DNA of 49,485 nt from Rhizobiales bacterium Ga0077537 (GCA_001464955.1 LNEM01000013.1:1-49485), one strand, 5' to 3'; shown: positions 17,164 through 26,718, counted from the first letter of the stretch. Notes: generated by a model not told the origin, from the sequence alone. Made by a program: numbers and translations.

Positions 17164-20100
17164 ATGAAGACGGACACCAGATTCATGCTGCCGACCTCAC
17201 GATTTTCGATCCAGGCACTTTTCCTCGCCATGGGGCTGGGATCGATCGGTGCAATCATCGTTGCTCCGGCAGCCCATGCCGGTGAACCGGCCGCGGATCA
17301 TGGAGGGAGCCTGCAGCCAGGCCGCGGCCAGTCGTCCTCGATCGACGTCGGCGAGAACACTGAGAAAAGCGGGGAGGCCGAAGATCCGGGTGGTGTCGGT
17401 TTCTCGATCAGCGTTGACGGCGATCGGCTGGCTGGTGATGCGAGACCCGTCGATGCAGCTCGCAAGACCGATCTCGCACTCAATGCTGTGGACATCCAGG
17501 TCAAGTTCGACGGCTTGGACGCCCGGCCGATCTTGAATGTCGCGACTGTCGATCTGCGCCACAGTTATCTTGCGAACGAGCGCATCTCGTTCAATGTCAC
17601 CACAAACTATCCGAACTGGATCAAGAAAGCCGAAATCCGGATCTACGATGCCGAGCACGGCATGTCCGGTCGGCCAATGTACCTCGTGGACGTGAAAGGC
17701 ATCGGTGAAGATGCTCACTGGGTCATGCCGCCGGAAGGCCCGGAGAAGTACGTCTATGTGTTGCGCGTCTACGATGGGAAAGGCCGCTTCGACGAGACCG
17801 TCCCGCTAGCCCTGCAACGCACGGCCCGTGATTTTTCCACCCATGCCACGGCCCCGCAGATGCGGCCCGTATCGGCGGGGCGCGCCGAAGATCGGACGTC
17901 GATCCGCAACATTCCGATCCACGGCGGCTCGGTCACGATCTTTGGACGAGATGTGCCCGCCGCGTACAAGGTCACGGCGCTCGGCGAAAGCGTTCCGCTC
18001 GATCCGAGCGGGTCCTTCGTCGTCCAGCGCATACTTCCGCCGGGAGCCCACACCGTCGATATCGACGTGAAGGGCGCAAAGGACGGTCACCTGAATTTCT
18101 CTCGCGATATCGAGATTCCCGAGAACGAATGGTTCTATGTGGGCATGGCCGACCTGACCGTCGGCAAACGCTTCGGCAGCAAGGAGCTCGTTCCGGCAGC
18201 ACCTGGAGAATATGAGAGCGTCTACAACAGGGGGCGGTTGGCATTCTATCTCAAAGGCAAGATCAAAGGCCGATATCTCCTGACTGCGTCGGCGGATACA
18301 GGCGAAGAGAAAGTCCAGAATCTCTTCAAGAATGCCGACGGCAAGGGCCCTCAGGAACTGATCCGACGTATCGATCCCGACACGTTCTACCCGGTCTATG
18401 GTGACGATTCGACCGCGATCGAGGATGCGCCGACCGACGGGAAATTCTACGTCCGCCTCGAGCGGGACGGCAGCCACGTCCTCTGGGGGCGCTTCAAGAC
18501 GACCATTCGCGGCACGGAGTTCGCGCGCAACGAGAGAAAGCTCTACGGCGCGCATGGCCGCTATCAGTCCGAGACGTCGACATCGCACGGCAGCCCCCGC
18601 ATGGAGGCCGAAGCTTATGCGTCTCGACCCGGCACGCTGCCGCAGCGGGATAGCCTGCTCGGAACTGGCGGTTCCGTCTATTTCCTGTCGCGCCAGGACA
18701 TCAATCGTGGCTCTGAAACCGTGACGGTCGAAGTGCGCGATATCGTGAGCGAAGTCGTTCTGACACGTCGATCCCTGCGTTACGGTGAGGACTACGACAT
18801 CAATTACGTGCAAGGTGTCATAATTCTGAAGAGGCCTTTGTCGTCGACCACGCGCGCGGGCGATATCATTTCCGACGGGACGCTTGGAGGAAACCAGCAG
18901 TTTCTCATGGTCCAGTACGAATACACACCGGCAGTCGAGAAGGTGAAGGGGTATTCGAGCGGTGGCCGTGTGCAAGGCTGGGTTACGGACAACTTCCGTG
19001 CTGGTATGTCGGGCATCAGTGAGCAGACTGGAGCGGCTGCCCAGGAGATCGTCTCCGCGGACGCGCATCTGCGCCTCAGCAAGAATTCCTATGTCGAAGC
19101 CGAGACGGCCCGCAGCGAGGGGCCCGGATTCCGCAGCTCATCCTCGATCAACGGCGGCCTGACCATCACGGGCGGCGGCTTGGTCGGCGACAGGAACCGG
19201 ACCGCCTATGCCGATCGCGCCCGCGCACACCTCGATCTCGCCGATTTCGGCGTGGCGAACAAGGGAGCGGTCGGCGCGTTCTACGAGCGGCGAGACGCGG
19301 GGTTTTCGTCGCTGGGATATGACACGCGCAACGATCAGCGGACGTACGGCGCCTTGGCGGATCTCGAGATCCGCCAAGGCGTTCGATTGAAGCTCAAGTA
19401 CAAGGATTACTGGAACGAGGGCGGCCAGAGCGAGCGCGAGGGTGGAGGCCAGATCGAATACGACTGGACACCGCACTGGATCGTCGGCGTCGGCGTCAAA
19501 CACAAGGATGTCTCGCTTCCGGGTCTCGGTGTTCCGGGACTGCTCGTGCAGGACGGCGGCCGTACTGACGCCGGTGTAAAGTTGACGCACAAGGTCAACG
19601 AGGATCGGAACTACTATGTGTTCGGCCAGGGCACGGTCGAGCGGAGTGGCAACATCAGCCGTAACGATCGTGGCGGCGTTGGAACCGAGTTTCGCGTGAC
19701 CGAGAAGATCGGCCTTGCGGGTGAGCTTTCGTACGGCTCTCTCGGCTGGGGCGGTCTGGCTGCGATCAATTACGATCCGACGCCCGATGACCGGAATTAT
19801 TTCGGCTACACCCTCGATCCTGATCGTTCGATCTCTCTCGGGCAGCCACTCATCGGCACGAACCGCGGCCGCTTCATCGTCGGATCACGTCACAAATTCT
19901 CCGAGAACGTCTCCGCCTACGCGGAAAACAATTACGACATGTTCGGCATTCGCCAGGTTCTGACGAGCACCTACGGGGTCGTTTACACGCCGTCTGCCTT
20001 GTGGAGCATCGGCGGCGGTGTCGAGTACGGTGACATCAAGGACAGAAGCGGCACCGGTGATATCGAGCGCATCGCGCCGTCGATCTCCATCGGGTTCAAG

Positions 20101-20811
20101 GATCCAGAGAGCATCAGCTGGCGCCTGAAGGGCGAGGCGCGCTTCGACGACTCGCCGGACATCGCCAAGGACCGTACGACGTATCTGGCCGTCGCCGGTT
20201 TGTCCGTCGCCATGAATTCCGACTGGAAGTTCCTCGCAGGCCTCGACGCGGCCATTTCCGACAGTGACCAGATCAGCATCCTCGATGGCGATTACATCAA
20301 GGGCAGTGTCGGTTATGCATTCCGTCCGGTCGGCTATGACTGGTTGAATGGTATCTTCAAGTTCATCTTCATCTACGATCTGCCCGGACCGGATCAGATC
20401 AACGCGGCAGGCAACAAGCTCGGCCCGGCCCAACGCAGCTACATTCTTTCGGCTGACGGCAACTATGGGATCAATCGGTACCTGACACTCGGAGCCAAGT
20501 ATGGCTTCCGGATAGGCGAGGTGTCGCACACACGTAGCTCGAGGGACTTCGAGGAGTCATCGGCTCATCTCGGCATTGTCCGCGCTGACCTCCACGTGGT
20601 GAAGAACTGGGACTTGATGATGGAACTCCGCGCGCTCCACACGACCGAGATCGATACGACGAAGTACGGCTTCGTCTCGGCGGTCTATCGACACGTCCGC
20701 GAGGATATGAAGATCGGCGTCGGCTACAACTTCGGCAGGTTCTCCGACGATGTGAGCGACCTCACCCACGACGACGGTGGCGTGTTCGTCAATATCGTCG
20801 GCAAGTTCTAG
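17164..20811 (+). CDS. Large outer-membrane beta-barrel protein, partner of the DUF11 protein
   Basis: A 1215-residue exported protein. The N-terminal signal peptide has a hydrophobic core (about 17-36) and an AHA cleavage site near residue 40. The first 400 residues are periplasmic, with a low-complexity acidic linker and beta-rich domains. FYPVYGDDST (about 408-417), VRLERDGSHVLWGRFKT and YGEDYDINYVQGVIILKRPL are signature stretches of a barrel family that I know mainly next to DUF11/SdrD-B proteins. From about 600 on, alternating aromatic and polar residues fit membrane beta strands, and the chain ends in Phe (NIVGKF), the usual signal for barrel insertion. The ATG at 17164 is preferred over the GTG at 17149 because GAGG lies nine bases upstream. 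It starts 11 bases after the DUF11 stop. A role in anchoring or exporting that protein is inferred from position. Confidence 0.8.
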   Translation: MKTDTRFMLPTSRFSIQALFLAMGLGSIGAIIVAPAAHAGEPAADHGGSLQPGRGQSSSIDVGENTEKSGEAEDPGGVGFSISVDGDRLAGDARPVDAARKTDLALNAVDIQVKFDGLDARPILNVATVDLRHSYLANERISFNVTTNYPNWIKKAEIRIYDAEHGMSGRPMYLVDVKGIGEDAHWVMPPEGPEKYVYVLRVYDGKGRFDETVPLALQRTARDFSTHATAPQMRPVSAGRAEDRTSIRNIPIHGGSVTIFGRDVPAAYKVTALGESVPLDPSGSFVVQRILPPGAHTVDIDVKGAKDGHLNFSRDIEIPENEWFYVGMADLTVGKRFGSKELVPAAPGEYESVYNRGRLAFYLKGKIKGRYLLTASADTGEEKVQNLFKNADGKGPQELIRRIDPDTFYPVYGDDSTAIEDAPTDGKFYVRLERDGSHVLWGRFKTTIRGTEFARNERKLYGAHGRYQSETSTSHGSPRMEAEAYASRPGTLPQRDSLLGTGGSVYFLSRQDINRGSETVTVEVRDIVSEVVLTRRSLRYGEDYDINYVQGVIILKRPLSSTTRAGDIISDGTLGGNQQFLMVQYEYTPAVEKVKGYSSGGRVQGWVTDNFRAGMSGISEQTGAAAQEIVSADAHLRLSKNSYVEAETARSEGPGFRSSSSINGGLTITGGGLVGDRNRTAYADRARAHLDLADFGVANKGAVGAFYERRDAGFSSLGYDTRNDQRTYGALADLEIRQGVRLKLKYKDYWNEGGQSEREGGGQIEYDWTPHWIVGVGVKHKDVSLPGLGVPGLLVQDGGRTDAGVKLTHKVNEDRNYYVFGQGTVERSGNISRNDRGGVGTEFRVTEKIGLAGELSYGSLGWGGLAAINYDPTPDDRNYFGYTLDPDRSISLGQPLIGTNRGRFIVGSRHKFSENVSAYAENNYDMFGIRQVLTSTYGVVYTPSALWSIGGGVEYGDIKDRSGTGDIERIAPSISIGFKDPESISWRLKGEARFDDSPDIAKDRTTYLAVAGLSVAMNSDWKFLAGLDAAISDSDQISILDGDYIKGSVGYAFRPVGYDWLNGIFKFIFIYDLPGPDQINAAGNKLGPAQRSYILSADGNYGINRYLTLGAKYGFRIGEVSHTRSSRDFEESSAHLGIVRADLHVVKNWDLMMELRALHTTEIDTTKYGFVSAVYRHVREDMKIGVGYNFGRFSDDVSDLTHDDGGVFVNIVGKF

Positions 20812-20821
20812 CCATCCGTCG

Positions 20822-20846
20822 GGCCGCGCCGCGTTGCGGCGCGGCC
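20822..20846 (+). terminator. Strong GC hairpin after the barrel gene
   Basis: GGCCGCGCCGC (20822-20832) and GCGGCGCGGCC (20836-20846) pair perfectly around a GTT loop, 11 bases after the barrel stop. No T run follows, so it may be a Rho-assisted terminator or an mRNA-stabilising 3' end of the DUF11-barrel transcript. Confidence 0.55.
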
Positions 20847-20961
20847 GGTCTCCGTGCAACGCTGCAGAAAGGGGCGTGCCGATAGGTCCCGTGTCGTTCG
20901 TCGCGTCCGCGGCCACGAAGGGGCGTCGCGGCAGCGCCGAGCCACGAGGAGACGGTACGGA

Positions 20962-22296
20962 ATGGCGGGCGGACCTGACATCAAGCTGATCGATCGGATC
21001 TCAGCGCTGTTCGATCATCTCGGCCTGGAGAAGGCCATCCTTGCAACCCAGATGCCGGCGGATCTGGCTGACTTCGCCAAGGCGATGCCGGACCGGATCT
21101 CCGGATTGATCCTTTGCGTGCCGACACGCCTCGACCCGGCACCGTTCGAAGCCGTGGCGGACCGTTTGCTGCTCGTGTCTGGCTCAAGCGGGTTGACCGT
21201 CGAGACCACGGCGCGGGCAGCCGCATCTTACCCAGTTGCTCGCCGCTCGGTTCTGGCTGACTACGCGGCAACCGGCTGGTCGGACGTCGTGGCCGAGCGC
21301 ACATCCGAGATCGTGGACCTCATGTCGACGTTCATCGCGGCGCAACGCGCATCCGTGTCATTGCGCAACGTCGGTGGCGCGACTCTCGGCGGGGCGGGCG
21401 CGCACGCGGGGCTCACGTGGAAGGCCACCGGCGCCGGGCCGGTGCTGTTGCTGTTTCCGTTCTTTCTCGCGCCGTCCCAGTGGACGCCTGCCATCGATGC
21501 CCTGTCGCAAAGAGCAACCGTCGTCGTGGTCGGCGGACCGCATGTCGGCGGCATCGCAGCGCTCGAAGACCGCGCCAGCGCGCCGACGTATCGCGCCATG
21601 TTCACCGGCCTCGTCGATCGGATGGAATTGACGCCCGGCGCCCGCGTGCTCGACGTGGGATGTGGATCAGGTGCGCTCGACCGCATGCTCGCAACCAGAC
21701 TGGGCGAGGGGGCACGCATAGACGCTGTCGACATCAATCCATTCTTCCTCACCGAGGCCGGTAAACTTGCGGCAGCCGAAGGTGTGGCCGACCGCATCCG
21801 CTTCGGGCATGGCAGCGCAACCGACCTCCCGTTTCCTGATGCCACGTTCGATGGCGTGTTCTCGGCCACCGTGCTCGAGGAGTGCGACGCCGACCGCGCC
21901 ATCGCCGAGATGCGACGCGTCACCAAGCCGGGCGGCCGGGTCGCGATCGCGGTCAGGGCGATCGACGTACCGCAGTGGTGGAGTCTCGACGTGCCGCCAG
22001 CGCTGGCGGACCGGGCCGCGCGACCGCCGCAGTCGGTCGGGTCGGGAGGCTGTGCCGACAAGAGCCTCTACCCGCGCATGCGCCGCGCCGGTCTCGTCGA
22101 TGTCGTGCCCTGTCCGGCCTTGATCACTCTCGATAAGCCGGACGGACCAATCTGGCGCTATCGCGAGGACTATCTGCTAAGTCTGCTGACCGCGGACGAG
22201 GAGCGCGCCTGGCGAAGCGCACGCGATGCGGCGCGTGACGCGGGCCTGCTCATTCACTCCCATGTTCTGCATGCAGCGGTTGGCCGAACCCCCTGA
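20962..22296 (+). CDS. Class I SAM-dependent methyltransferase with a hydrolase-like N-terminal region
   Basis: A 444-residue protein. The C-terminal half (about 215-444) is a UbiE/type-11 methyltransferase: VLDVGCGSGALDRML (about 229-243) binds SAM, AVDINPFF follows, then GHGSATDLPFPDATFDGVFS and the helix MRRVTKPGGRVAIAVR. The first 200 residues contain LFDHLGLEKAILATQ, AMPDRISGLILCVPTRL and a VADRLLLVSGSS strand, patterns of an alpha/beta-hydrolase core. The nucleophile elbow G-x-S-x-G is absent (ATQMPA instead), so this part is probably non-catalytic. Substrate unknown; small-molecule methylation is the usual role. AGGAG at 20946 supports the start at 20962, against a frame open from 20854. 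It follows the surface operon in the same direction but behind a strong hairpin. Confidence 0.72.
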   Translation: MAGGPDIKLIDRISALFDHLGLEKAILATQMPADLADFAKAMPDRISGLILCVPTRLDPAPFEAVADRLLLVSGSSGLTVETTARAAASYPVARRSVLADYAATGWSDVVAERTSEIVDLMSTFIAAQRASVSLRNVGGATLGGAGAHAGLTWKATGAGPVLLLFPFFLAPSQWTPAIDALSQRATVVVVGGPHVGGIAALEDRASAPTYRAMFTGLVDRMELTPGARVLDVGCGSGALDRMLATRLGEGARIDAVDINPFFLTEAGKLAAAEGVADRIRFGHGSATDLPFPDATFDGVFSATVLEECDADRAIAEMRRVTKPGGRVAIAVRAIDVPQWWSLDVPPALADRAARPPQSVGSGGCADKSLYPRMRRAGLVDVVPCPALITLDKPDGPIWRYREDYLLSLLTADEERAWRSARDAARDAGLLIHSHVLHAAVGRTP

Positions 22297-22310
22297 TCAC
22301 GCTCGACGGC

Positions 22311-23648
22311 TCAGCGGCAGCCGAGGGCCTTCTCCCGCGCCGCCAGGGCGTCGACGAGGCTGCGGTCACTGGCCGACATCGCCGCACGCGCCGCCGCCTG
22401 ATCCCGGAAGCAGCCCTGGTTTCCGAAGGCGCTCTGTCCGCGCGCCGTTGTGAAGCAGTAGCCGTAACGATGCCAGACCGCATTTCGCTGCGTCCAGAGT
22501 GCAGCGCAGCTTTCGCCGCCCGACGCCGGTGGCGGTGTCGGCTGCGGGGGCCTGAAGGACGCGACGCTACGGCAACAGGCGATCCAGTTGCCGTGCGCCC
22601 AGCCCGACGTTCCGTCGAGAAGCTGTACGCGACGCCAGACGCCACGCGTTTCGAGTACCGTCAGCAGCGTGTCCGGTCCGAGCGTCGCAATGCGTGAGCC
22701 ACCCGAGCCGGGAGCCGTGCGGAGCGCCAGGAAATTGTCGCCCTTCGGATCGAGGCCTGTCACATAGGAGTAACTTGCGGCGAGGAAACGGGGCCGGCTC
22801 GTGTCGTTGGCCGCAACCTGATCCTGCCGCGCGGAAGGCGGTTGTGTCGGCGGCGGGCTTGGTGCCACCTCGTCGGGCGGCGGTTCCGCGAAGGCCATTT
22901 CGGCGACGAGCGAGGAGTTCTCCCACGGGATCTGCCGGTCGGCCGTCGCCTTCTGAACGTCGGCGCGAACCCGCCGCATGACAGCGTGGACGTCCGCCCC
23001 CGTGACCGTCATGTGCTTGATGAGCGCGCCCGTGAACGGGCTGTTCCGCCCATCGCCGTCGAGCGCCCCGTTTCCGGGTTCCGTCGAATAGGCGATGAAC
23101 GAGCCGACACCGGCATAGACGCGCGCGAGGCCCTGCGCGACGCCCGCCGAGCGCGTGGCCTGCGAGCGCCCGAGTTGCTCCGAGAAGGGATTGTTGCGGC
23201 AGGCGTCGAGGATCACGATCCGTGTCCGCGAGGCCCGCGATAGATCCGAGATGAGAGCATTGAGCGCAATCAGGCGTCCGCGCGCGTCGGCTTCCGTTTC
23301 CACGTTGGCGTCGATCGGGAAGAGATAGTTCTCGCCGCCGATCTGCAACCCATGACCGGCGAAGAAAAAGAGCGCCACGTCGTCGGGCTTGAGGTCGGCG
23401 ATGAATTTCTGGAAGTTGGCGAGAAATGCCGTCCGCCCGACATCGAGATTGAGTGAAACCCGGTAGCCGAGCGTCTGCAGCCGACTGGCGAGGTCGCGCG
23501 CGTCGTTGACGGGATTGGGCAGGGGCTGCGCGCGCGTATAGGCGGAATTGCCGACGATGAAGGCATGACGCTCCGCCAGCGCCGGACCAGTCGCGCCAAG
23601 CAGGACGATCGGCAACAACAACCACGAAAGAAGGCGGAGAACCCTCAT
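22311..23648 (-). CDS. Exported caspase-family protease with SH3 and YARHG domains
   Basis: A 445-residue protein. A signal peptide (1-25, ending ALA) is followed by a p20-like caspase domain (26-255). The catalytic dyad is complete: His99 in FFAGHG and Cys150 in ILDACRNNPF, with the substrate-pocket segment AYSTEPGN at 187-194. A proline-rich linker (258-275) leads to a bacterial SH3 domain (about 295-358, LRTAPGSGGSRI to GTSGWAHGNWI) and then a YARHG-type domain (about 378-445, ALWTQRNAVWHRYGYCF). SH3 and YARHG domains usually bind cell-wall or surface material, so activity in the periplasm or envelope is likely. ATG at 23648 has GAGG seven bases upstream. It is the third gene of a run with the CitE-like and dehydrogenase-like genes. 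Targets are unknown. Confidence 0.85.
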   Translation of the reverse strand: MRVLRLLSWLLLPIVLLGATGPALAERHAFIVGNSAYTRAQPLPNPVNDARDLASRLQTLGYRVSLNLDVGRTAFLANFQKFIADLKPDDVALFFFAGHGLQIGGENYLFPIDANVETEADARGRLIALNALISDLSRASRTRIVILDACRNNPFSEQLGRSQATRSAGVAQGLARVYAGVGSFIAYSTEPGNGALDGDGRNSPFTGALIKHMTVTGADVHAVMRRVRADVQKATADRQIPWENSSLVAEMAFAEPPPDEVAPSPPPTQPPSARQDQVAANDTSRPRFLAASYSYVTGLDPKGDNFLALRTAPGSGGSRIATLGPDTLLTVLETRGVWRRVQLLDGTSGWAHGNWIACCRSVASFRPPQPTPPPASGGESCAALWTQRNAVWHRYGYCFTTARGQSAFGNQGCFRDQAAARAAMSASDRSLVDALAAREKALGCR

Positions 23649-23677
23649 CGGACACCTCGAAGGCTGACGGAACCCGC

Positions 23678-24571
23678 TCACGACGAACCGCGCTTATCGA
23701 TATCCCGCGCTTGCCGCGCGAGCGCCAGCGTCCGCTCCGCCATCAGCGCGATATCCACCGCAATGAACTCGCCGTCGACGAACGCCGTCCCGCGCCCCTC
23801 GCGCCGGGCGGCCTCGTAGGCGGCGAGGATGCGCTCGGCGCGGGCAATGTCGCGATCGGAAGGCGAGAACACGTCGTTGGCGACGGCGATCTGGTCTGGA
23901 TGGAAGAGGAGTTTTCCCGTGAACCCGAGTTCCCGGGCGATCAGGGCGTCGTCCCGCGTCGCCGCCACGTCCTTGACGGCAATGAAGTAGGCCGCGTCGA
24001 TGGCATCGAGACCGGCCGCCGCAGCAGCCGCCACGATCAGCGCCCGTGGCACCGCGAGTGCGCGCTCCGTCACCGCGCTACCGGTCGCGGCGGTGTAGTC
24101 ACCCGAGCCGAAGAAGAGCGCGCTGGTGCGCGGCGTGGCGTCGGCGATCGGCAGCGCATTGAAAAGCCCGCGGGGTGTCTCGATGGTCGCGATGATGTCG
24201 ATGGGGCGGCTCCGGCCGAGCCCGGTCTCCTCCTGATCGAGCCACGCCGCGAGATCTCGGAGTTGCTCGGCCGTCTCGACCTTCGGAACGAAGAGCGCGT
24301 CGATGCGCGCCAGATCGAGCGCCGCCCGGTCGAGCGCGTGCGCATCCGTCCCGACCCCATTGCAGTGCACGATGCGCTCCCGCCGGCCGAAATCGAGCGT
24401 CGCCAGCGCCGAGCGGATCGCGTCCCGGGCCGCAGCCTTTTGTTCCGGGCCGACGCCGTCCTCGAGATCGAGCACCACGCCGTCGGCCGGGAGGGTGGCA
24501 GCTTTCGCGATCCGCTCGGGACGGTCCCCGGGTGTGATGAGCAGCGATCGCCTGAGCCGCTGGACGCGCAT
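23678..24571 (-). CDS. HpcH/HpaI aldolase / CitE-like CoA-ester lyase
   Basis: A 297-residue protein of the citrate-lyase beta-subunit fold. The N-terminal RRSLLITPGDRPERIAKA (about 6-24) is the standard CitE opening, followed by GVVLDLEDGVGPEQKAAAR, where the acidic DLEDGV segment supplies metal ligands. Later stretches IIATIETPRGLFNA and LFFGSGDYTA match the metal and substrate sites of malyl-CoA, beta-methylmalyl-CoA and citramalyl-CoA lyases. It probably cleaves or forms a 3-hydroxyacyl-CoA-type bond with release of glyoxylate, acetyl-CoA or pyruvate; the exact substrate cannot be read from the sequence. The start at 24571 has AAAGG seven bases upstream and lies 10 bases after the previous stop, so it is co-transcribed with the flavoprotein gene. 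Confidence 0.85.
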   Translation of the reverse strand: MRVQRLRRSLLITPGDRPERIAKAATLPADGVVLDLEDGVGPEQKAAARDAIRSALATLDFGRRERIVHCNGVGTDAHALDRAALDLARIDALFVPKVETAEQLRDLAAWLDQEETGLGRSRPIDIIATIETPRGLFNALPIADATPRTSALFFGSGDYTAATGSAVTERALAVPRALIVAAAAAAGLDAIDAAYFIAVKDVAATRDDALIARELGFTGKLLFHPDQIAVANDVFSPSDRDIARAERILAAYEAARREGRGTAFVDGEFIAVDIALMAERTLALARQARDIDKRGSS

Positions 24572-24581
24572 GATGTACCTT

Positions 24582-25766
24582 TCAGATGAACATGGTCGTG
24601 TCGGGCGGAAGTCCGAGCAGATGCCGTCCGGTGGTGACGAAATGCGACGCGCGCCCTTGCACCTGCTGGGATGCAGAAAGGGCATCGCGAAGCCGTCGCT
24701 CGAAGGGGGCCGCCTCGAAGATCGCATTCTGTCCGGCCTGCCGATAGCCTTCGACAGCGATCTGGCAGCCTTCGCTGATCACGTGCGTCGCCGTCATGCG
24801 CGCCGCCATTCGCTGGTCGAGCGTGAGCGGCGCGCCGGCCTCGACCGCCGTCCAGATGTCGCGGTAGGTACTGAGATGATAGGCACGAAGCGCTCGCCAG
24901 CGGGCCTCCAGCCGGGCCAGATCCAGATGGAACGTCGCGCTGTCGAGGAGCGATGAAACGGCCCCGCGCGCGGTCTTGGTGAGCGCGAGCGCCTTGAGAT
25001 CATCGAGCATGCCCCGTGAGATGCCGAGCATGACGCCGCCGAATGCCGCTGCGTAGGCCATCGTCGTCGGGAATTTGTAGAGGGGACCGGCAACCATCGC
25101 GGTGCTGAGCGTCTCGCGGTCGATGGTGTGTGCGGTTGGCACGAAGACGTCGCGCAACTCGTAGCTGTCGCTGCCCGTGCCGCGCAGGCCGACGACGTGC
25201 CACACGTCGTGCACGATGGCCTGATCCCGCCGGACGAGGGCGGTTCGATCAGCTGGCCGTCCATCGGCCCTGAGGCGCGGCTGACCCTCTGGCGCGAGAA
25301 CCTTGCAATGAGCGCCGAGCAGCGTCGCGTGACGGCTTCCACTTGCGAACGACCACGTCCCGTTGACGAGGTAGCCGCCGGGCACCTCCCGGGCTGTACC
25401 GGCGACTCCGGCACCCCAGGCGAGCACGGCGTTTCGGGGGCCGAACAGCTCGCGCGCTGTATCTGCATCGAGAAAGGCTGCCGACATGGCGCAACCGGCA
25501 CCCTGTCCGATACACCAGGCGGCGCTGGCATCGGCCGCGGCGACGATCCGCGTCACCTCCGCGAGCGTGGCCAGATCGAGTTCCGCGCCACCGATCGATC
25601 GAGGCAGCAGGAGCCGGAACAGTCCGGCGTCGACGAGCGCCGCCATGACATCGGCCGGGATTTCCCGGGCCTCTTCGATACGCGAAGTCGCTGACTTGAG
25701 GACGTCCGTCACGCTGCGAGCGCGCTCGGGCCAGCCCGTCGGCTCGCTTCCTTGATAGTCGTCCAT
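24582..25766 (-). CDS. Acyl-CoA dehydrogenase-fold flavin monooxygenase-like protein
   Basis: A 394-residue protein of the acyl-CoA dehydrogenase type-2 (HsaA/DszC/HpaB-like group D monooxygenase) branch. Patterns seen: LFRLLLPRSIGGAELD (about 50-66), AADASAAWCIGQGAG, the strand GTWSFASGSRHATLLGAHC (about 150), HVVGLRGTGSDSYELRDVFVP and a C-terminal helical bundle. WSFASG and GLRGTGSDS are characteristic of this branch rather than of beta-oxidation dehydrogenases. Members hydroxylate aromatic or other small molecules using FMNH2 or FADH2 from a separate reductase; none is adjacent, although the ferredoxin-type reductase at 1518 lies far upstream. ATG at 25766 has GAGGG nine bases upstream. 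It leads the run that continues with the CitE-like lyase. Confidence 0.78.
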   Translation of the reverse strand: MDDYQGSEPTGWPERARSVTDVLKSATSRIEEAREIPADVMAALVDAGLFRLLLPRSIGGAELDLATLAEVTRIVAAADASAAWCIGQGAGCAMSAAFLDADTARELFGPRNAVLAWGAGVAGTAREVPGGYLVNGTWSFASGSRHATLLGAHCKVLAPEGQPRLRADGRPADRTALVRRDQAIVHDVWHVVGLRGTGSDSYELRDVFVPTAHTIDRETLSTAMVAGPLYKFPTTMAYAAAFGGVMLGISRGMLDDLKALALTKTARGAVSSLLDSATFHLDLARLEARWRALRAYHLSTYRDIWTAVEAGAPLTLDQRMAARMTATHVISEGCQIAVEGYRQAGQNAIFEAAPFERRLRDALSASQQVQGRASHFVTTGRHLLGLPPDTTMFI

Positions 25767-25902
25767 GCCAGCTACCCTCGGCCGATGCTGTGCTGTCCGA
25801 AGAGAGGATAGCGGCTTCGACGTGGCCATGGCAAAGCGTGAGTTTCGGTCTGGCCGCCAGAGGCTGGACGGACCGAAACGGCTTAGGACTGAGGCAGCAG
25901 GC

Positions 25903-26718
25903 TCAGCCGAAGCGGCCCGTGATGTAGGCCTGCGTCTTCTCGTGCTTGGGGTTGGTGAACATCTGGTTCGTCTCCCCTTCCTCGAGCAGGAGACCCAGAT
26001 GGAAGAAGGCGGTGCGCTGGGAGACGCGCGCTGCCTGCTGCATCGAGTGCGTGACGATGATGATGCAGAAGTTCTTCGCCAGCTCGTCGATGAGTTCTTC
26101 GATCTTGGCCGTCGCGATCGGATCGAGGGCCGAGCAGGGCTCGTCCATCAGAATGACGTCGGGGCTGACCGCGATGGCGCGCGCGATGCACAGGCGCTGC
26201 TGCTGGCCGCCGGACAGGGCCGTACCCGACTCCTGCAGCCGGTTCTTGACCTCGTCCCAGATCGAGGCGCGCTTCAGGCTCATCTCGACGATCTGGTCGA
26301 GGTCGGCTTTGGAGCGGGCGATCCCATGCAGCCGCGGGCCGTAGGCGACATTCTCGTAGATCGATTTCGGGAATGGGTTCGGCTTCTGGAACACCATGCC
26401 GACCCGGGCGCGTAGCTGGACGACATCCAGTGCCGGATCATAGATGTCCTGGTTGTCGATCGTGATTTTTCCCGTCACGCGACAAACAGGGATCGTATCG
26501 TTCATCCGGTTGATGCAGCGCAGGAACGTCGACTTGCCGCAGCCAGACGGGCCGATGAAGGCCGTCACACCCTTGTCCGGGATATCGATATTGACATCCT
26601 TGAGGGCGTGCTTCTCGCCGTAGTGGACGTTGACGTCGCGCGCGACAACCTTTGCTGTGACGCTGGCGGGACCTGTCGCCGGCCTGGCCGCAGTCATCGT
26701 TTGCTGAGACATATCCAT
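25903..26718 (-). CDS. pstB: Phosphate ABC transporter ATP-binding protein
   Basis: A 271-residue ATPase of the Pst high-affinity phosphate importer. Walker [11 protein letters not shown]-loop [10 protein letters not shown] (PstB-specific), signature LSGGQQQRL, Walker [14 protein letters not shown] and switch VTHSMQQA are all intact. [15 protein letters not shown] is diagnostic for PstB. It acts on the cytoplasmic face with PstC and PstA. ATG at 26718 has GGAG nine bases upstream; the ATG two codons later is also possible. It is the last pst gene on this strand; phoU, which usually follows, is not present. The next gene downstream, 136 bases away, is an unrelated flavoprotein. Confidence 0.95.
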   Translation of the reverse strand: MDMSQQTMTAARPATGPASVTAKVVARDVNVHYGEKHALKDVNIDIPDKGVTAFIGPSGCGKSTFLRCINRMNDTIPVCRVTGKITIDNQDIYDPALDVVQLRARVGMVFQKPNPFPKSIYENVAYGPRLHGIARSKADLDQIVEMSLKRASIWDEVKNRLQESGTALSGGQQQRLCIARAIAVSPDVILMDEPCSALDPIATAKIEELIDELAKNFCIIIVTHSMQQAARVSQRTAFFHLGLLLEEGETNQMFTNPKHEKTQAYITGRFG

